From assembly GCA_026184435.1 (NCBI GenBank), contig CP046447.1: DNA of 64,000 nucleotides, one strand, 5' to 3'. A model generated the notes under the pieces. The model was not told where the DNA came from. It made no database searches and saw only the letters and a list, made by a program, of their open reading frames with translations. The translations under genes were made by a program, and so were the position numbers. This DNA is from JAADFF01 sp013153035. Lineage in GTDB: Bacteria > Coprothermobacterota > Coprothermobacteria > Coprothermobacterales > JAADFF01. Below, in pieces: positions 48,301 to 56,673 of the stretch (its first letter is position 1; each line of letters starts with the position of its first letter).

Positions 48301-49315
48301 TTCCTGCCTTGATGGCATTCTGAATAGCCTTCTGCTCTGGGTCATTAGGATCATCCATACCATATGTAGAACCCAGAGACATATTGGCTGCTACAATATT
48401 AACACCCTCTTTTTTCAGCTCTACAGATTTGTCAATAGCGGCAACTATTGCAGACTCATATGCATATGGTCCAGAGAAAACCTTGGCAATGTAAAGCTGT
48501 GCATCGGGGGCAACACCATGAAGTGTCAGGCCATTAAAATGACCCTCTACACCGGCAACTGTACCGGCAACATGGGTACCGTGAGGACTCACATTAGGAG
48601 ACTGATAGCATGTACCTATAGTGGGATCATCATCGTTATCAGAAAAGTCATAACCACCAATAAACTTCTTATCGGGACCAATAAGGTCTTTCCATGGAGT
48701 ACAAGGCTTAGGTTCTGTTCCATCTTTGTAAAAAAATTCATGATCTGGACGAATACCGGTATCTATAATCATGACAACAGTACCCTTACCGGTATAACCT
48801 TCTGCATTGGCAACATCAGAACCTACAAGTTTGGTAGAGAATGCCATATTAGGCTGATCAGATACCGGCCATGCCTGAATAGTGTGTTTCTTACCAATGA
48901 CAAATCTCAAACCTACTTTACCGGCAATGAGCTGAAGCTTCGGTGCATCCTTGTAAGGAACATAACCTCCAACACCTTTAAGAACATACTTGTAGTGGTA
49001 GACAATCTTAGCAGATGGAACAGCTTTCTCAACCTTCTTAACAAGGGCGTTGATATCTTGATTGTCTTTTGTAGGAAGTAAGAAGAAGTACACTTTTGTA
49101 TCAGGAGATATCTCATCATCAGACATAAGCATACCTTTATTTATCTTTTCTGCTGCAACCTTTGCAAAATCGACTTTATTAGAAATAATCTGTTTAGAAA
49201 CAGAGATACCCACATTCTGTGGCTGGCTCTTTACGATACCAGCATAGGCGGTGGGCACAAATGAGGACAATACAAGCGTTAGTGCAATAAGCACTACGGT
49301 AAATTTCCGCCTCAC
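45389..49315 (-). CDS. Secreted subtilisin-family (S8) protease with PA domain
   Basis: 1308 residues. Signal peptide to about residue 25 (PTAYA), an I9-type propeptide region (VYFFLLPTKDNQDINALVKKV, about 73-145), then the catalytic triad D185 (IIDTGIRPDHEF), H245 (HGTHVAGTVAG), N347 (AAGNEN) and S589 (GTSMAAPHVAGA). A protease-associated domain is inserted at about 395-540, as in lactocepin/C5a-peptidase-like subtilases. About 700 residues of beta-sandwich follow. No cell-wall anchor is visible. An extracellular peptide-scavenging protease is the likely role. GGAGGG precedes the ATG, with TATAAT at 49354-49359 (minus). Confidence 0.95.
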   Translation of the reverse strand: MRRKFTVVLIALTLVLSSFVPTAYAGIVKSQPQNVGISVSKQIISNKVDFAKVAAEKINKGMLMSDDEISPDTKVYFFLLPTKDNQDINALVKKVEKAVPSAKIVYHYKYVLKGVGGYVPYKDAPKLQLIAGKVGLRFVIGKKHTIQAWPVSDQPNMAFSTKLVGSDVANAEGYTGKGTVVMIIDTGIRPDHEFFYKDGTEPKPCTPWKDLIGPDKKFIGGYDFSDNDDDPTIGTCYQSPNVSPHGTHVAGTVAGVEGHFNGLTLHGVAPDAQLYIAKVFSGPYAYESAIVAAIDKSVELKKEGVNIVAANMSLGSTYGMDDPNDPEQKAIQNAIKAGISYAIAAGNENHFLAGSVPLLYDSIYPLNISRLGSPASTPEAITVAASNNAARAVTGFKLSATVSVNGKEVDRVPYLVSPDSPDPVKVITGTVALAVADPKNLTACNANDLVDLTGKVALIKRGGCYFSTKVLNAKAHGAIGVVIWNHESGGDTFVSMALGNAKNTIPAVFIWNSYGKALNDALASGKNIEIKFDGKQEIVPMNVNELADFSSWGTVPSLLVKPDISAPGLAITSAVASSPDAYATSSGTSMAAPHVAGAVALLKQAYPDATPAQIKEALMNHAQVMFSKNKPWQISPRKQGAGRLDIPAAIKYFKLTLESYGFPNDKFNGQPSVSLGVIDKLPVSFKIKVHNGTDQAIDATVGLLAFSGIAPYDVGSRRYGFIDSATVTADTDHITLQPGEDKIITVTVQDVPYVGWVEGHLSLYAGNEEIGTIPFAGLFDPNGPYYYGDGWKNGANPTVDWPWWSQSRYLDYWGRKYGESEAIHKGWTGLWYRYYTYKVGANGQEFDDFGYLMPLGIADYQAVAAKFGFYLFEPTTGYNAKWAGAPMTYVEEAQGATKTVEITDIIVNFTKFRAVVKYDAEVINTDTGTVVAQYSTGDMWSGVMRMGWGQFRNDPRVWWENAGWIHVNDLNNTEDFNLIVPVGTKLDEGQYEVKLYVYPRPVINPFNKNYDYKPQVVTMPFKVDRTAPEAAVTLDMRMDNTIKVFYAGDQDKLTGLVGYNFKIVPNSMPDDASRSYFFVYAPATQLPYTIDLSKLSYYTKDGNKKYASIKPEDIKYIVVMPEDGAHNINQTGFAVGSVLNKDFIVGGGYSLVASDGSYNITPKAYFGADEVYKIEGGKIKEVKGKVWNEFVPNLVDASKDTSVVANEVYLIRRDNPGYVATIATKGYNIMAKGVQLKTVNGMAVVQFSKDVKISDLKADANIVKIYELYSNGSQIKSYYEAPSDDFVFQSGHTYLLIFDNDTTITLGN

Positions 49316-49353
49316 ACATATCCCTCCTTTTATAAATATTTTTTGACAGAATC

Positions 49354-49359
49354 ATTATA
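49354..49359 (-). promoter_or_regulatory. -10 box of the subtilase gene
   Basis: TATAAT on the minus strand, 39 bp before the ATG. The -35 region is weak (TTATGC with a 15-bp spacer). Confidence 0.4.
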
Positions 49360-49557
49360 TCACATACTTATGCTGCATAAATGGTGATTTATCGCATATA
49401 GACGGAATATTTGGTACATATTTTAAGCCTCTTAGACTTAATATTTTGCGGGTTCGACCTGTTATCTATCGAAAACACTTTTATTCATATTATTAGCAAA
49501 AAATGGAAATGTCCTAAGCGTTTTATATTGTTTGTGGTTAAAAGATTGTTATTACCA

Positions 49558-49615
49558 ATATTTAGGTATAAATATATTTAGGTATAAATAGTTATAAGCA
49601 CAATATAAGCACAAT
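49558..49615. repeat. Two adjacent short tandem duplications
   Basis: A 16-bp unit ATATTTAGGTATAAAT is repeated perfectly twice at 49558-49589, then an 11-bp unit ATAAGCACAAT is repeated perfectly twice at 49594-49615. The surrounding 49360-49710 stretch is AT-rich and holds no gene. Confidence 0.85.
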
Positions 49616-49713
49616 ACACATACAACACAGATTTTTACAACGGCAAACTTCTCCATCTGCAGGAATTTAGGAATCTTCCAAACAAAAATCTTTCAAATAA
49701 ATCGTAATTAAAA

Positions 49714-49731
49714 AGGGGGCTTTCGCCCCCT
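49714..49731 (-). terminator. Terminator of the phosphoesterase operon
   Basis: Seven-bp stem AGGGGGC/GCCCCCT with loop TTTC, followed on the minus strand by TTTTTAATT. Confidence 0.8.
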
Positions 49732-49766
49732 GAGGAAGAAACCCTATGAGTAAGGGGTAACATACT

Positions 49767-51428
49767 CTACTTCAATATAACAGTTTTTGTCTTTCCGTTC
49801 CACTGAACATCTTTTCCGTAGATCTTGGCAAGGTCACCTACCCATATATATGCATAAAGACCTGTACCATCTATGTTGATATCTTTTGTGTTGTCAGATG
49901 TTATGAAACTTGGTGCACCATCTGGCTGATAGTGATTTTTATAAATCCACTGGGGATAATCATACCAAATATATGTGTTTCTTCTTCCATTTTTAAAGTA
50001 TATCCGGTCGTGAAGTCTCTGCCACTGGGCTGTAAATGGTGGCTCATAGTTTGAACCCATATATGAAAGGAACTGTCTATCTAAGCAGTTTACAGGCACC
50101 ATAAGGTGACCATCAAGTACCCTCAGTGGTATAGGGCAACTCCACTTCTCATCGTCTACAACAAGTTTTATCTTCGTAGGAAGCAGTGTCTTAGGCTTCC
50201 AGCCCTCTTTGGCACCTACAGCCTTTAGGGTGATGTTGTAGCCCTCAAGGTCGCCTAGTCTAAAACCTTTGAGATATGTTTTGACATGCACCTTCACAGC
50301 TCCATTGGGGAGCGCCTCTGTGCCTGTGATTTCACCACTGGCATTGAATGAGTTTTTCACCTCATACTTTTGTGCTGGAGGCATGACAAACTCTACATTG
50401 CCATATACAGTAGGTTCATGGGCCCCCATATACAGTCTTTCCATAAGATGGGCTGTGACCTGTGGAAACTCTCCATTGTTGGCAGGATAAAAGTCCTCAT
50501 TTACATAGTGCCATGGCTGGTAAATGTCAAAGTATGCCTTATCGGCATGACCGGGTTCATAGTAAACAATAAGATAGCCATACCATGCACCGCGCCAGTG
50601 GGTACCATACAGAGGTGCACCACCATTACCAACGGTAACATATACAGGTTTGCCCTTTCCTATATTACAGTAATAGTACATGTGCTTATGACCTGAGAAG
50701 ACGTATTTAACATTGGAATGGGAATTGAGAATCTGAATAACCTCATCTCTCTCCTCTTCTCTTCCTGCAAACCCTCTTGTACCTGTCTCGTCATTGACCT
50801 TGCAGTTGCCATAGTAATCTTGCACATAAAGTGGTCTATGCATAAAGACAAAGACTGTAAGACCTTTACTCTGTGCATCGTCAAGAACCTTTTTTAGCCA
50901 GTCGATCTGCTCTTTCCCAAATCCACCGGATACCTGCATATCTCCCTCGTATATCTCAGAATTCATAAACACAAAACGGGCACCCTGATAGTCAAAGTAA
51001 TAGTAGAATGGACCCCATACTTTCTGGAAAATGCCATCGGCAGCTCCCTCTGGATACAGGTCGTGGTTTCCAGGTACCACAAAGAAAGGTACTCCCATCT
51101 TCTGCATGAGTCTTTTATAGTCAAGGAACGCGGCATATGTCTGATAATCCTCTGTCTCCTGACCTATATCAATATCTCCTGTCTGAACGGCAAAATCGGG
51201 AGAGATCCACGAGATCTCCTTTAAAATACGCTTGGTAACGTCTGGGACAGGATCGCCCCCTACATACTGTCTTGTATCGCCAAAGACGGCAAAACGCACC
51301 TTGTCATACTTTGGAGCTGGAATACCCGCTTTTAGCTCCTCACCATTTGTCTGTGCAAATGCAAATGTTGTAAATACTAAAGAAAAGATAATAGCGGCAA
51401 CGATAACCTTCAGTGCTCTTTTAAACAC
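49767..51428 (-). CDS. Secreted metallophosphoesterase with stalk-like C-terminus
   Basis: 553 residues from a GTG behind GGGAGGTGA. Signal peptide ends about FAFA (residue 25). The calcineurin-like metal site is complete: FAVFGDTR, VQTGDIDIG, VPGNHDL, MHRPLY and SGHKHMYY. The C-terminal 130 residues (LMVPVNCLDRQF, YAYIWVGDLAKIYGKDVQWN) look like a diverged stalk domain. Probably an extracellular phosphatase or nucleotidase. It overlaps the upstream GGDEF gene by 8 bp, so a secreted enzyme is co-translated with a cytoplasmic signalling protein. Confidence 0.9.
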   Translation of the reverse strand: MFKRALKVIVAAIIFSLVFTTFAFAQTNGEELKAGIPAPKYDKVRFAVFGDTRQYVGGDPVPDVTKRILKEISWISPDFAVQTGDIDIGQETEDYQTYAAFLDYKRLMQKMGVPFFVVPGNHDLYPEGAADGIFQKVWGPFYYYFDYQGARFVFMNSEIYEGDMQVSGGFGKEQIDWLKKVLDDAQSKGLTVFVFMHRPLYVQDYYGNCKVNDETGTRGFAGREEERDEVIQILNSHSNVKYVFSGHKHMYYYCNIGKGKPVYVTVGNGGAPLYGTHWRGAWYGYLIVYYEPGHADKAYFDIYQPWHYVNEDFYPANNGEFPQVTAHLMERLYMGAHEPTVYGNVEFVMPPAQKYEVKNSFNASGEITGTEALPNGAVKVHVKTYLKGFRLGDLEGYNITLKAVGAKEGWKPKTLLPTKIKLVVDDEKWSCPIPLRVLDGHLMVPVNCLDRQFLSYMGSNYEPPFTAQWQRLHDRIYFKNGRRNTYIWYDYPQWIYKNHYQPDGAPSFITSDNTKDINIDGTGLYAYIWVGDLAKIYGKDVQWNGKTKTVILK

Positions 51429-54400
51429 TGTCTTTCACCTCCCTCAGTACATCCTCTGATGCAAAGACCACACGGTTTTTGCCGTGTCTCTTTGCATAGT
51501 ACATAGCCTTATCGGCCATATCAAGTAATTCTACACCACTTCGTGCCGGTAGAGGGGGATGCACGGCAACACCCACAGAGATTGTCACATCGTAAACGGT
51601 ATCTTTAAAGGTCTTCTCCACCTCGGAGCGGATTTTTTCCGCCATCTCCATGGCATAGTCCACACCGGCACCGGGTAAAACAACAACAAATTCTTCTCCA
51701 CCGTATCTACCGGGAACATCAAGGGGACCACAGGAACGCTTAATAATGCTCGCCACCTGCCTCAGCACTCTATCACCTTCGGCATGGCCATAGGTATCAT
51801 TGACCAGCTTAAAGTTATCAATATCCATATACAAGACACCCAGTGGTGTATGCTCTCTTCTGCTGCGGGCCCATTCTTCATCAAGCCTTCTAAGCACATA
51901 CCACCGCACATAAAGCCCTGTAAGGGTATCCATAATGGCATGCTGTCTCTCCGCCAGCATAGGCATAGATGCAAGCACCATGCTAACAAGGCTTTCTGTA
52001 TACATAATATCCATATCTGAAAGATTAGCCTTGTCTATATAGACAAGGACCGTATAATCGTTCTTGTGGTCTATATAAACCGTGTACTGGTCTGATGTAT
52101 GCCAGCCTTTTATACCACTGGAGAGCATAGAATACTCAGACAGCTTAGGTATAAACACACCACCGGGAAACAGGGGAGATATCCCATAACCTATCTTACC
52201 CCGTCCCCTATATATGGTGACATAGGTGGAAGCCGAGACAAAGAAACGTAAAGCCCTCGACAGAGACCATGCTATATCAAGAACCGAGGCCTTGCCAATA
52301 ATCCGCTGGTATGCCTCTAAGACAGATTCATAGACAAATATTTCTCTCTCGACATCTTCAAGAACCGTCTCAAACATGTTCCACAATCTGTTGATGCTGC
52401 CATCTTCTAAACTCTTCTTGACGGATATCTCATTAACACCGGCAAAGAGCTTTTCTTCAAGATTTCTTTTTCGAAGCAGCTCCATTATCTCAGATACCAT
52501 GTGAAACACACCTAAACCCTCAAACTCCGATAGGGCCCTCCGGTAATGGATAAGTGCGTGTTCCTCATTTCCTTCTCTATAAAATATCTCCGCTATAACA
52601 AGAGACATAATACCTGCCTTGAATTTACGTCCATTCCTTAAATAATAGCGTCTCGCATCGGAAAGCCCTTTAATAGCATGTTCGACAAGACCTTCAAAGT
52701 ACATATTCACAGAAAGATATTCTCTTGGCATCTCTTTACCAATAGACCGCATAGCTTCATAACCATGTTTAAATATTTCTTCATCAAGGAAGAACATTCC
52801 TATCTCCATATAGACTTCATATATGGTAGAAATATACGGAGCAGCAGATGACAAGGATTGTAATGCTATATCCTCAGACTCCTTAAGAAGAGCTATAGCC
52901 TCGTCAAGATTGTCTTCTATTAAAACCCTCTCCAGTGCCATGAAGGCCAATATCTCTACATATTTCTCTGCATACACTTTTCTCCTTCCCTCATCAGCAA
53001 AAAAATCTGTAAGATACTCTTCCCACTGCTTGACAAGGGCCGATAACCGATATCTGATAAGCGGTTCATATGTTTGGGAGTAGAAAAGAAGTGTGTAAAA
53101 CGGAACACCAATAGAATCTATAAAACTCTGGGCTTCTCTGAGTCTTTCCATATACTTATCCTGTGTGATAAGTTCATAAGCACCGGCCAGATAATTACTT
53201 AGTGAAACGGCAGCACTGGTTGTACCTGCTCCCATAGCCACCTCGTATGCAAGTCTAAATAGCTCCATAGAGTATCGAAAAGAATGTTTCTGCTCATAAA
53301 CGGCAAGGTTGTTGTATGCCTTAGATATAAATATAGGGTCCTGTATAGCCTTGGCCTCTTCAAGTAACCTAACCCACTGCTCCCTTGCCTCTTCAAGCTT
53401 ACCCTGTAGGAAAAGCACCCTTCCCAGCGCATTAATCAACTCGAGTCTCAAACTATCCGGTACAGATGTCATGTTAGCAAGGGATAAACCCTCATTATAA
53501 TAGACATCTGCAGTCTCATAGTTGTTAAGCTCCTCGTTGATGCGACCAAGTCCCCAAAGCACCCAGACGGACACAGGATATCCCCTGTGTGTTTTATAAA
53601 ATCTTCTCAGAAGAGATAGCATAGCTTTTACCTGAGTATCTGATACATCTCCATACAAAAGCACAAATTCCACAAACATGGCAAGCAGAAGAGGCCTTTT
53701 CTCCACATAGTTTTCAAGATAAGAGGCAAACTTCATCAGGGCAGGATGTGAACCAAAGTATGTATACAGGAAACGGGCCACATAGGCCGATGCAGGTTTA
53801 GGAAGCATCTCAGGATTTTCTATGTATCCCAGATCATCTAATACCTCAAGTACACGCTGGAGAAAAAACCGTTCTTTTAAGGATTTTATCCACATAATGA
53901 GATAGGCATGGGCCTTTCGCATAAGCCCGATATCCCTAGCATGCATAGATAGTATAAACAGGGCGTCATTTATGCCCCTAAACAATCTGGAACATACTGA
54001 ACGGTTAATATAATCTTCAAGTGTTTCATGGGAAACACTCGATATCCAATGAATGGCTATAGCGTATTGCACCCTCCAAACGGGGATACCGGTGATATTG
54101 CTGAGATAGTCTAAACTCTCTACAAGCCCTACCTCTTCAAGAAAGCGAAAATCCTCTTCTGATATATTCTCTGCTAGAGATGTGGCCCATACCCTCATCG
54201 TGGGACCAAATCTACCCACATGATATTTAGACACAAATGTCAATGCCGTGTAAAGAGCCTTTTGGCTCTGTGTCAGATTATCTTCTATGACTTCCCTTAG
54301 GCTACTGTACATCCTCAAGTCGTGTCCACTTCTCTTTACAAGTCGTAAAAGCACTTGGTAGACACCAGGATTGCCATGGGCAAGCTCATACTCTTTTTGC

Positions 54401-55017
54401 GATACCCTATGTCCTACTATCTTTTCAAATTCATCTATAGACGGCTCTCTTAACCGAACACGGGGAAACAAAATTTTGGGATCATCTACTTCTGATATGA
54501 AAACAATGCGGACATTGTCCCACTGCTTCTTATCTGAAGAGCTAAGAGAGGTTTCATACATGATATTGACAAACTTTCTCAAATCTGCGGCATCAAGTGC
54601 AAAGTAGTCATTGAGAACCCATACAATATCACCGGAGATATCATTAATAATCGTAGCTATATGTGGAAATACAACATCGACATTGACGATGGATCGAGAT
54701 AGGTCTATACCCATCTTTTCTATCTCCGGTGCCAGTGTTGGCACATAATGGGCAAAAAAACGACCCACTGCCCCTCTCAGCATACCCATATACATGCTTC
54801 TATCATGTTCTGGTATAAGATCCCAAATAGCCTTTAGAAAATTACCAAGGGCTGTATACGTTGAAATGAGGGGTACCTCATGGGGATTATAACCCATCTT
54901 CTTCAGGGCACTCATAACCCTCTTTCTCTTACCTATACCCTCAGGACCGTAGACATACAGTGCATGTACTCCACTACCCTCAAATGACCGCTTTAGATGT
55001 CCATAGATATCTTCCAC
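51421..55017 (-). CDS. STAND-like ATPase / TPR / GGDEF diguanylate cyclase lacking the I-site
   Basis: 1198 residues. The N-terminal 230 residues are AAA/STAND-like: a P-loop GPEGIGKR (24-31) with Arg where Ser/Thr is normal, and DIVWVLNDY as Walker B. About 330-860 is helical TPR-type repeat. A GAF-like region precedes the GGDEF domain, which has YMDIDNFKLVNDTYGHAEGD and RYGGEEF (GGEEF 1106-1110), so it should be active; the inhibitory RxxD is GPLD here, so product inhibition is probably lost. Same layout as the two GGDEF genes at 27-33 kb. Middle of a four-gene operon. Confidence 0.9.
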   Translation of the reverse strand: MEDIYGHLKRSFEGSGVHALYVYGPEGIGKRKRVMSALKKMGYNPHEVPLISTYTALGNFLKAIWDLIPEHDRSMYMGMLRGAVGRFFAHYVPTLAPEIEKMGIDLSRSIVNVDVVFPHIATIINDISGDIVWVLNDYFALDAADLRKFVNIMYETSLSSSDKKQWDNVRIVFISEVDDPKILFPRVRLREPSIDEFEKIVGHRVSQKEYELAHGNPGVYQVLLRLVKRSGHDLRMYSSLREVIEDNLTQSQKALYTALTFVSKYHVGRFGPTMRVWATSLAENISEEDFRFLEEVGLVESLDYLSNITGIPVWRVQYAIAIHWISSVSHETLEDYINRSVCSRLFRGINDALFILSMHARDIGLMRKAHAYLIMWIKSLKERFFLQRVLEVLDDLGYIENPEMLPKPASAYVARFLYTYFGSHPALMKFASYLENYVEKRPLLLAMFVEFVLLYGDVSDTQVKAMLSLLRRFYKTHRGYPVSVWVLWGLGRINEELNNYETADVYYNEGLSLANMTSVPDSLRLELINALGRVLFLQGKLEEAREQWVRLLEEAKAIQDPIFISKAYNNLAVYEQKHSFRYSMELFRLAYEVAMGAGTTSAAVSLSNYLAGAYELITQDKYMERLREAQSFIDSIGVPFYTLLFYSQTYEPLIRYRLSALVKQWEEYLTDFFADEGRRKVYAEKYVEILAFMALERVLIEDNLDEAIALLKESEDIALQSLSSAAPYISTIYEVYMEIGMFFLDEEIFKHGYEAMRSIGKEMPREYLSVNMYFEGLVEHAIKGLSDARRYYLRNGRKFKAGIMSLVIAEIFYREGNEEHALIHYRRALSEFEGLGVFHMVSEIMELLRKRNLEEKLFAGVNEISVKKSLEDGSINRLWNMFETVLEDVEREIFVYESVLEAYQRIIGKASVLDIAWSLSRALRFFVSASTYVTIYRGRGKIGYGISPLFPGGVFIPKLSEYSMLSSGIKGWHTSDQYTVYIDHKNDYTVLVYIDKANLSDMDIMYTESLVSMVLASMPMLAERQHAIMDTLTGLYVRWYVLRRLDEEWARSRREHTPLGVLYMDIDNFKLVNDTYGHAEGDRVLRQVASIIKRSCGPLDVPGRYGGEEFVVVLPGAGVDYAMEMAEKIRSEVEKTFKDTVYDVTISVGVAVHPPLPARSGVELLDMADKAMYYAKRHGKNRVVFASEDVLREVKDSV

Positions 55018-55023
55018 TGCGTA

Positions 55024-56175
55024 TCACCTTTCTATTTTCATGAAGGCTTTGACATAACCCTCCTCAGGCATAGATAGTATACCCTCTCTTTCCAAATACT
55101 CTAACACCCGAGGAAATGTACGTATCCACATGAGATAGTATATCCACATATCATTAACAGTAGGATGTTGAAAGGCACTCATAGAAGACAGCTCTCCCCA
55201 ATATGTCTGTATTGTTGCCTCTATAGGAGGTAGTGCCAGACTTCCCACAAAGCCAGCCATATCTGATATATACTTTGTATCAGAGGGCAATATAACAGGC
55301 ACCGTTCCCATAACCTTACCGGGAACAGAATCCACATACCCCATCTGCTTCATAAAGTCTATGAGATCCCAAAAATGCATTTCCGACAAACCCACATATG
55401 CCCTCAGCCTATCCCAGTCTTCTGATAAATAAATAACCCTTGCCATAACGGCAGACATATCGTCGAACATACCCTGTATGTAGTGTCTCAGCAGACTGTA
55501 AAAATTGACTGTGTCCTGCCCTCTCACAACCTTCTTAAGCTGGGTTTCTAAATGCCTGCGAATAGCCGTGATGTCCTTCAATCCAGAGATGTCTTTTCCA
55601 AATGATATGAACACACCATACTTGGCCGTCTCCACCTTGGTTGTGTCATGAAGCATGGGAAACTGGGCGCTATTGTCTATGCCAAAGTATATATAGCCCA
55701 GTGGAGTTTCCGTAGGTAGTATCAACATTCCATGCTTTGACAACAATCTTTTCATGGAGATATCAAGGACAAAAGAACCCAACAGAAAGTAGGTCATCAT
55801 CGGTTTATCAAATATGGGATAAGATGCTATCTTCTCAAGAAAGTCATGTATACTAGGCCACTGGCCCTTGATAACAGATCCTATACGCACAGACATCTCT
55901 GTGCACACATTCTCAAGAATTCTTACCTCATCTGCGGTAAATATAGGAAAGGTGGGATAAAAAATCCCACCATCTTCTTTTATCAGTCCAACCTTATAGG
56001 CATCATCAAAATCTTCTATAGGGACAAGGTTTTCGGCAAATATTTGCTCTTTAGAGCGTGGTTTCTTATTGAGCTCAAAAAGAAACTTTTTAACCTTGTC
56101 TCTACCTAAGACCTCCCTAACAGACAGCCTATCATCTTCCTCCGGCAACTTGCCCGCATATAAAACCCTAAACAC
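55024..56175 (-). CDS. Unknown protein, operon partner of the GGDEF cyclase
   Basis: 383 residues from GTG 56175, with GGAG seven bases upstream; the longer frame to 56247 only adds an Arg-rich shadow of the upstream gene. It lies 2 bp after that gene and 6 bp before the cyclase gene. No signal peptide. One moderately hydrophobic stretch (MMTYFLLGSFVLDI) is not a convincing membrane segment. No family recognised. The N-terminal 60 residues look like a winged-helix-type DNA- or protein-binding fold, but this is weak. Confidence 0.7.
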   Translation of the reverse strand: MFRVLYAGKLPEEDDRLSVREVLGRDKVKKFLFELNKKPRSKEQIFAENLVPIEDFDDAYKVGLIKEDGGIFYPTFPIFTADEVRILENVCTEMSVRIGSVIKGQWPSIHDFLEKIASYPIFDKPMMTYFLLGSFVLDISMKRLLSKHGMLILPTETPLGYIYFGIDNSAQFPMLHDTTKVETAKYGVFISFGKDISGLKDITAIRRHLETQLKKVVRGQDTVNFYSLLRHYIQGMFDDMSAVMARVIYLSEDWDRLRAYVGLSEMHFWDLIDFMKQMGYVDSVPGKVMGTVPVILPSDTKYISDMAGFVGSLALPPIEATIQTYWGELSSMSAFQHPTVNDMWIYYLMWIRTFPRVLEYLEREGILSMPEEGYVKAFMKIER

Positions 56176-56177
56176 CC

Positions 56178-56603
56178 TTATTCTCCACCACTGTCTTCGA
56201 GATCGTGCTCGTGCTTTTCTTCTTCCTCTCTCACCATCTTGTCCCACATCTCCTGAACCCTCTGAAGCTCCATACCTTCAATCATAGATACCTCATATTC
56301 TCCACCAAGGTCTTTATCCACCCTGAGGAATATTGTGGAACCATAGTGATAATCTTCTTCCTCCTCATCTGGTATAAGCTCCATACATACCCAGTACATA
56401 CGCCCACTCTCGTCTTCTATCTGGTCTATAAGGGCTATTTCCATCTGCTCCCCTGTCTCTGGATCTTCAAGGAGAAGTACCTGGGCATCTACGTGCTCAT
56501 GCTCGTGTTCGTGCTCGTCCACTTCCAGCTCAAAGCCAAAGCTCCTAAGGTCAAACTCCTCTTCTTCATCGTGTGTGTGCTCGTGTTCTGTATGCTCTGC
56601 CAT
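56178..56603 (-). CDS. DUF1292-like acidic, His-rich protein
   Basis: 141 residues from ATG 56603 behind AAGGAGGTGA. The core (VLLLEDPETGEQMEIALID, then the EDYHYGSTIFLRV region) fits the DUF1292 family of small bacterial proteins. It is very acidic and has His/Glu runs at both ends (EHTEHEHTHDEEEE, DEHEHEHEHVD, HEHD), which would bind divalent metals. First gene of the four-gene operon that ends with the metallophosphoesterase. Confidence 0.75.
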   Translation of the reverse strand: MAEHTEHEHTHDEEEEFDLRSFGFELEVDEHEHEHEHVDAQVLLLEDPETGEQMEIALIDQIEDESGRMYWVCMELIPDEEEEDYHYGSTIFLRVDKDLGGEYEVSMIEGMELQRVQEMWDKMVREEEEKHEHDLEDSGGE

Positions 56604-56673
56604 ATCTTTCACCTCCTTCAGTGTAATTATAAGCCCTATCAAGAGTTCTGTTGGAATATTACCCTATTTCTCC

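Noticed and set aside
56176..56247. Arg-rich N-terminal extension of the 55-kb unknown protein
   Set aside because: It overlaps the DUF1292-like gene by 70 bp and disappears with the better-supported GTG start at 56175.
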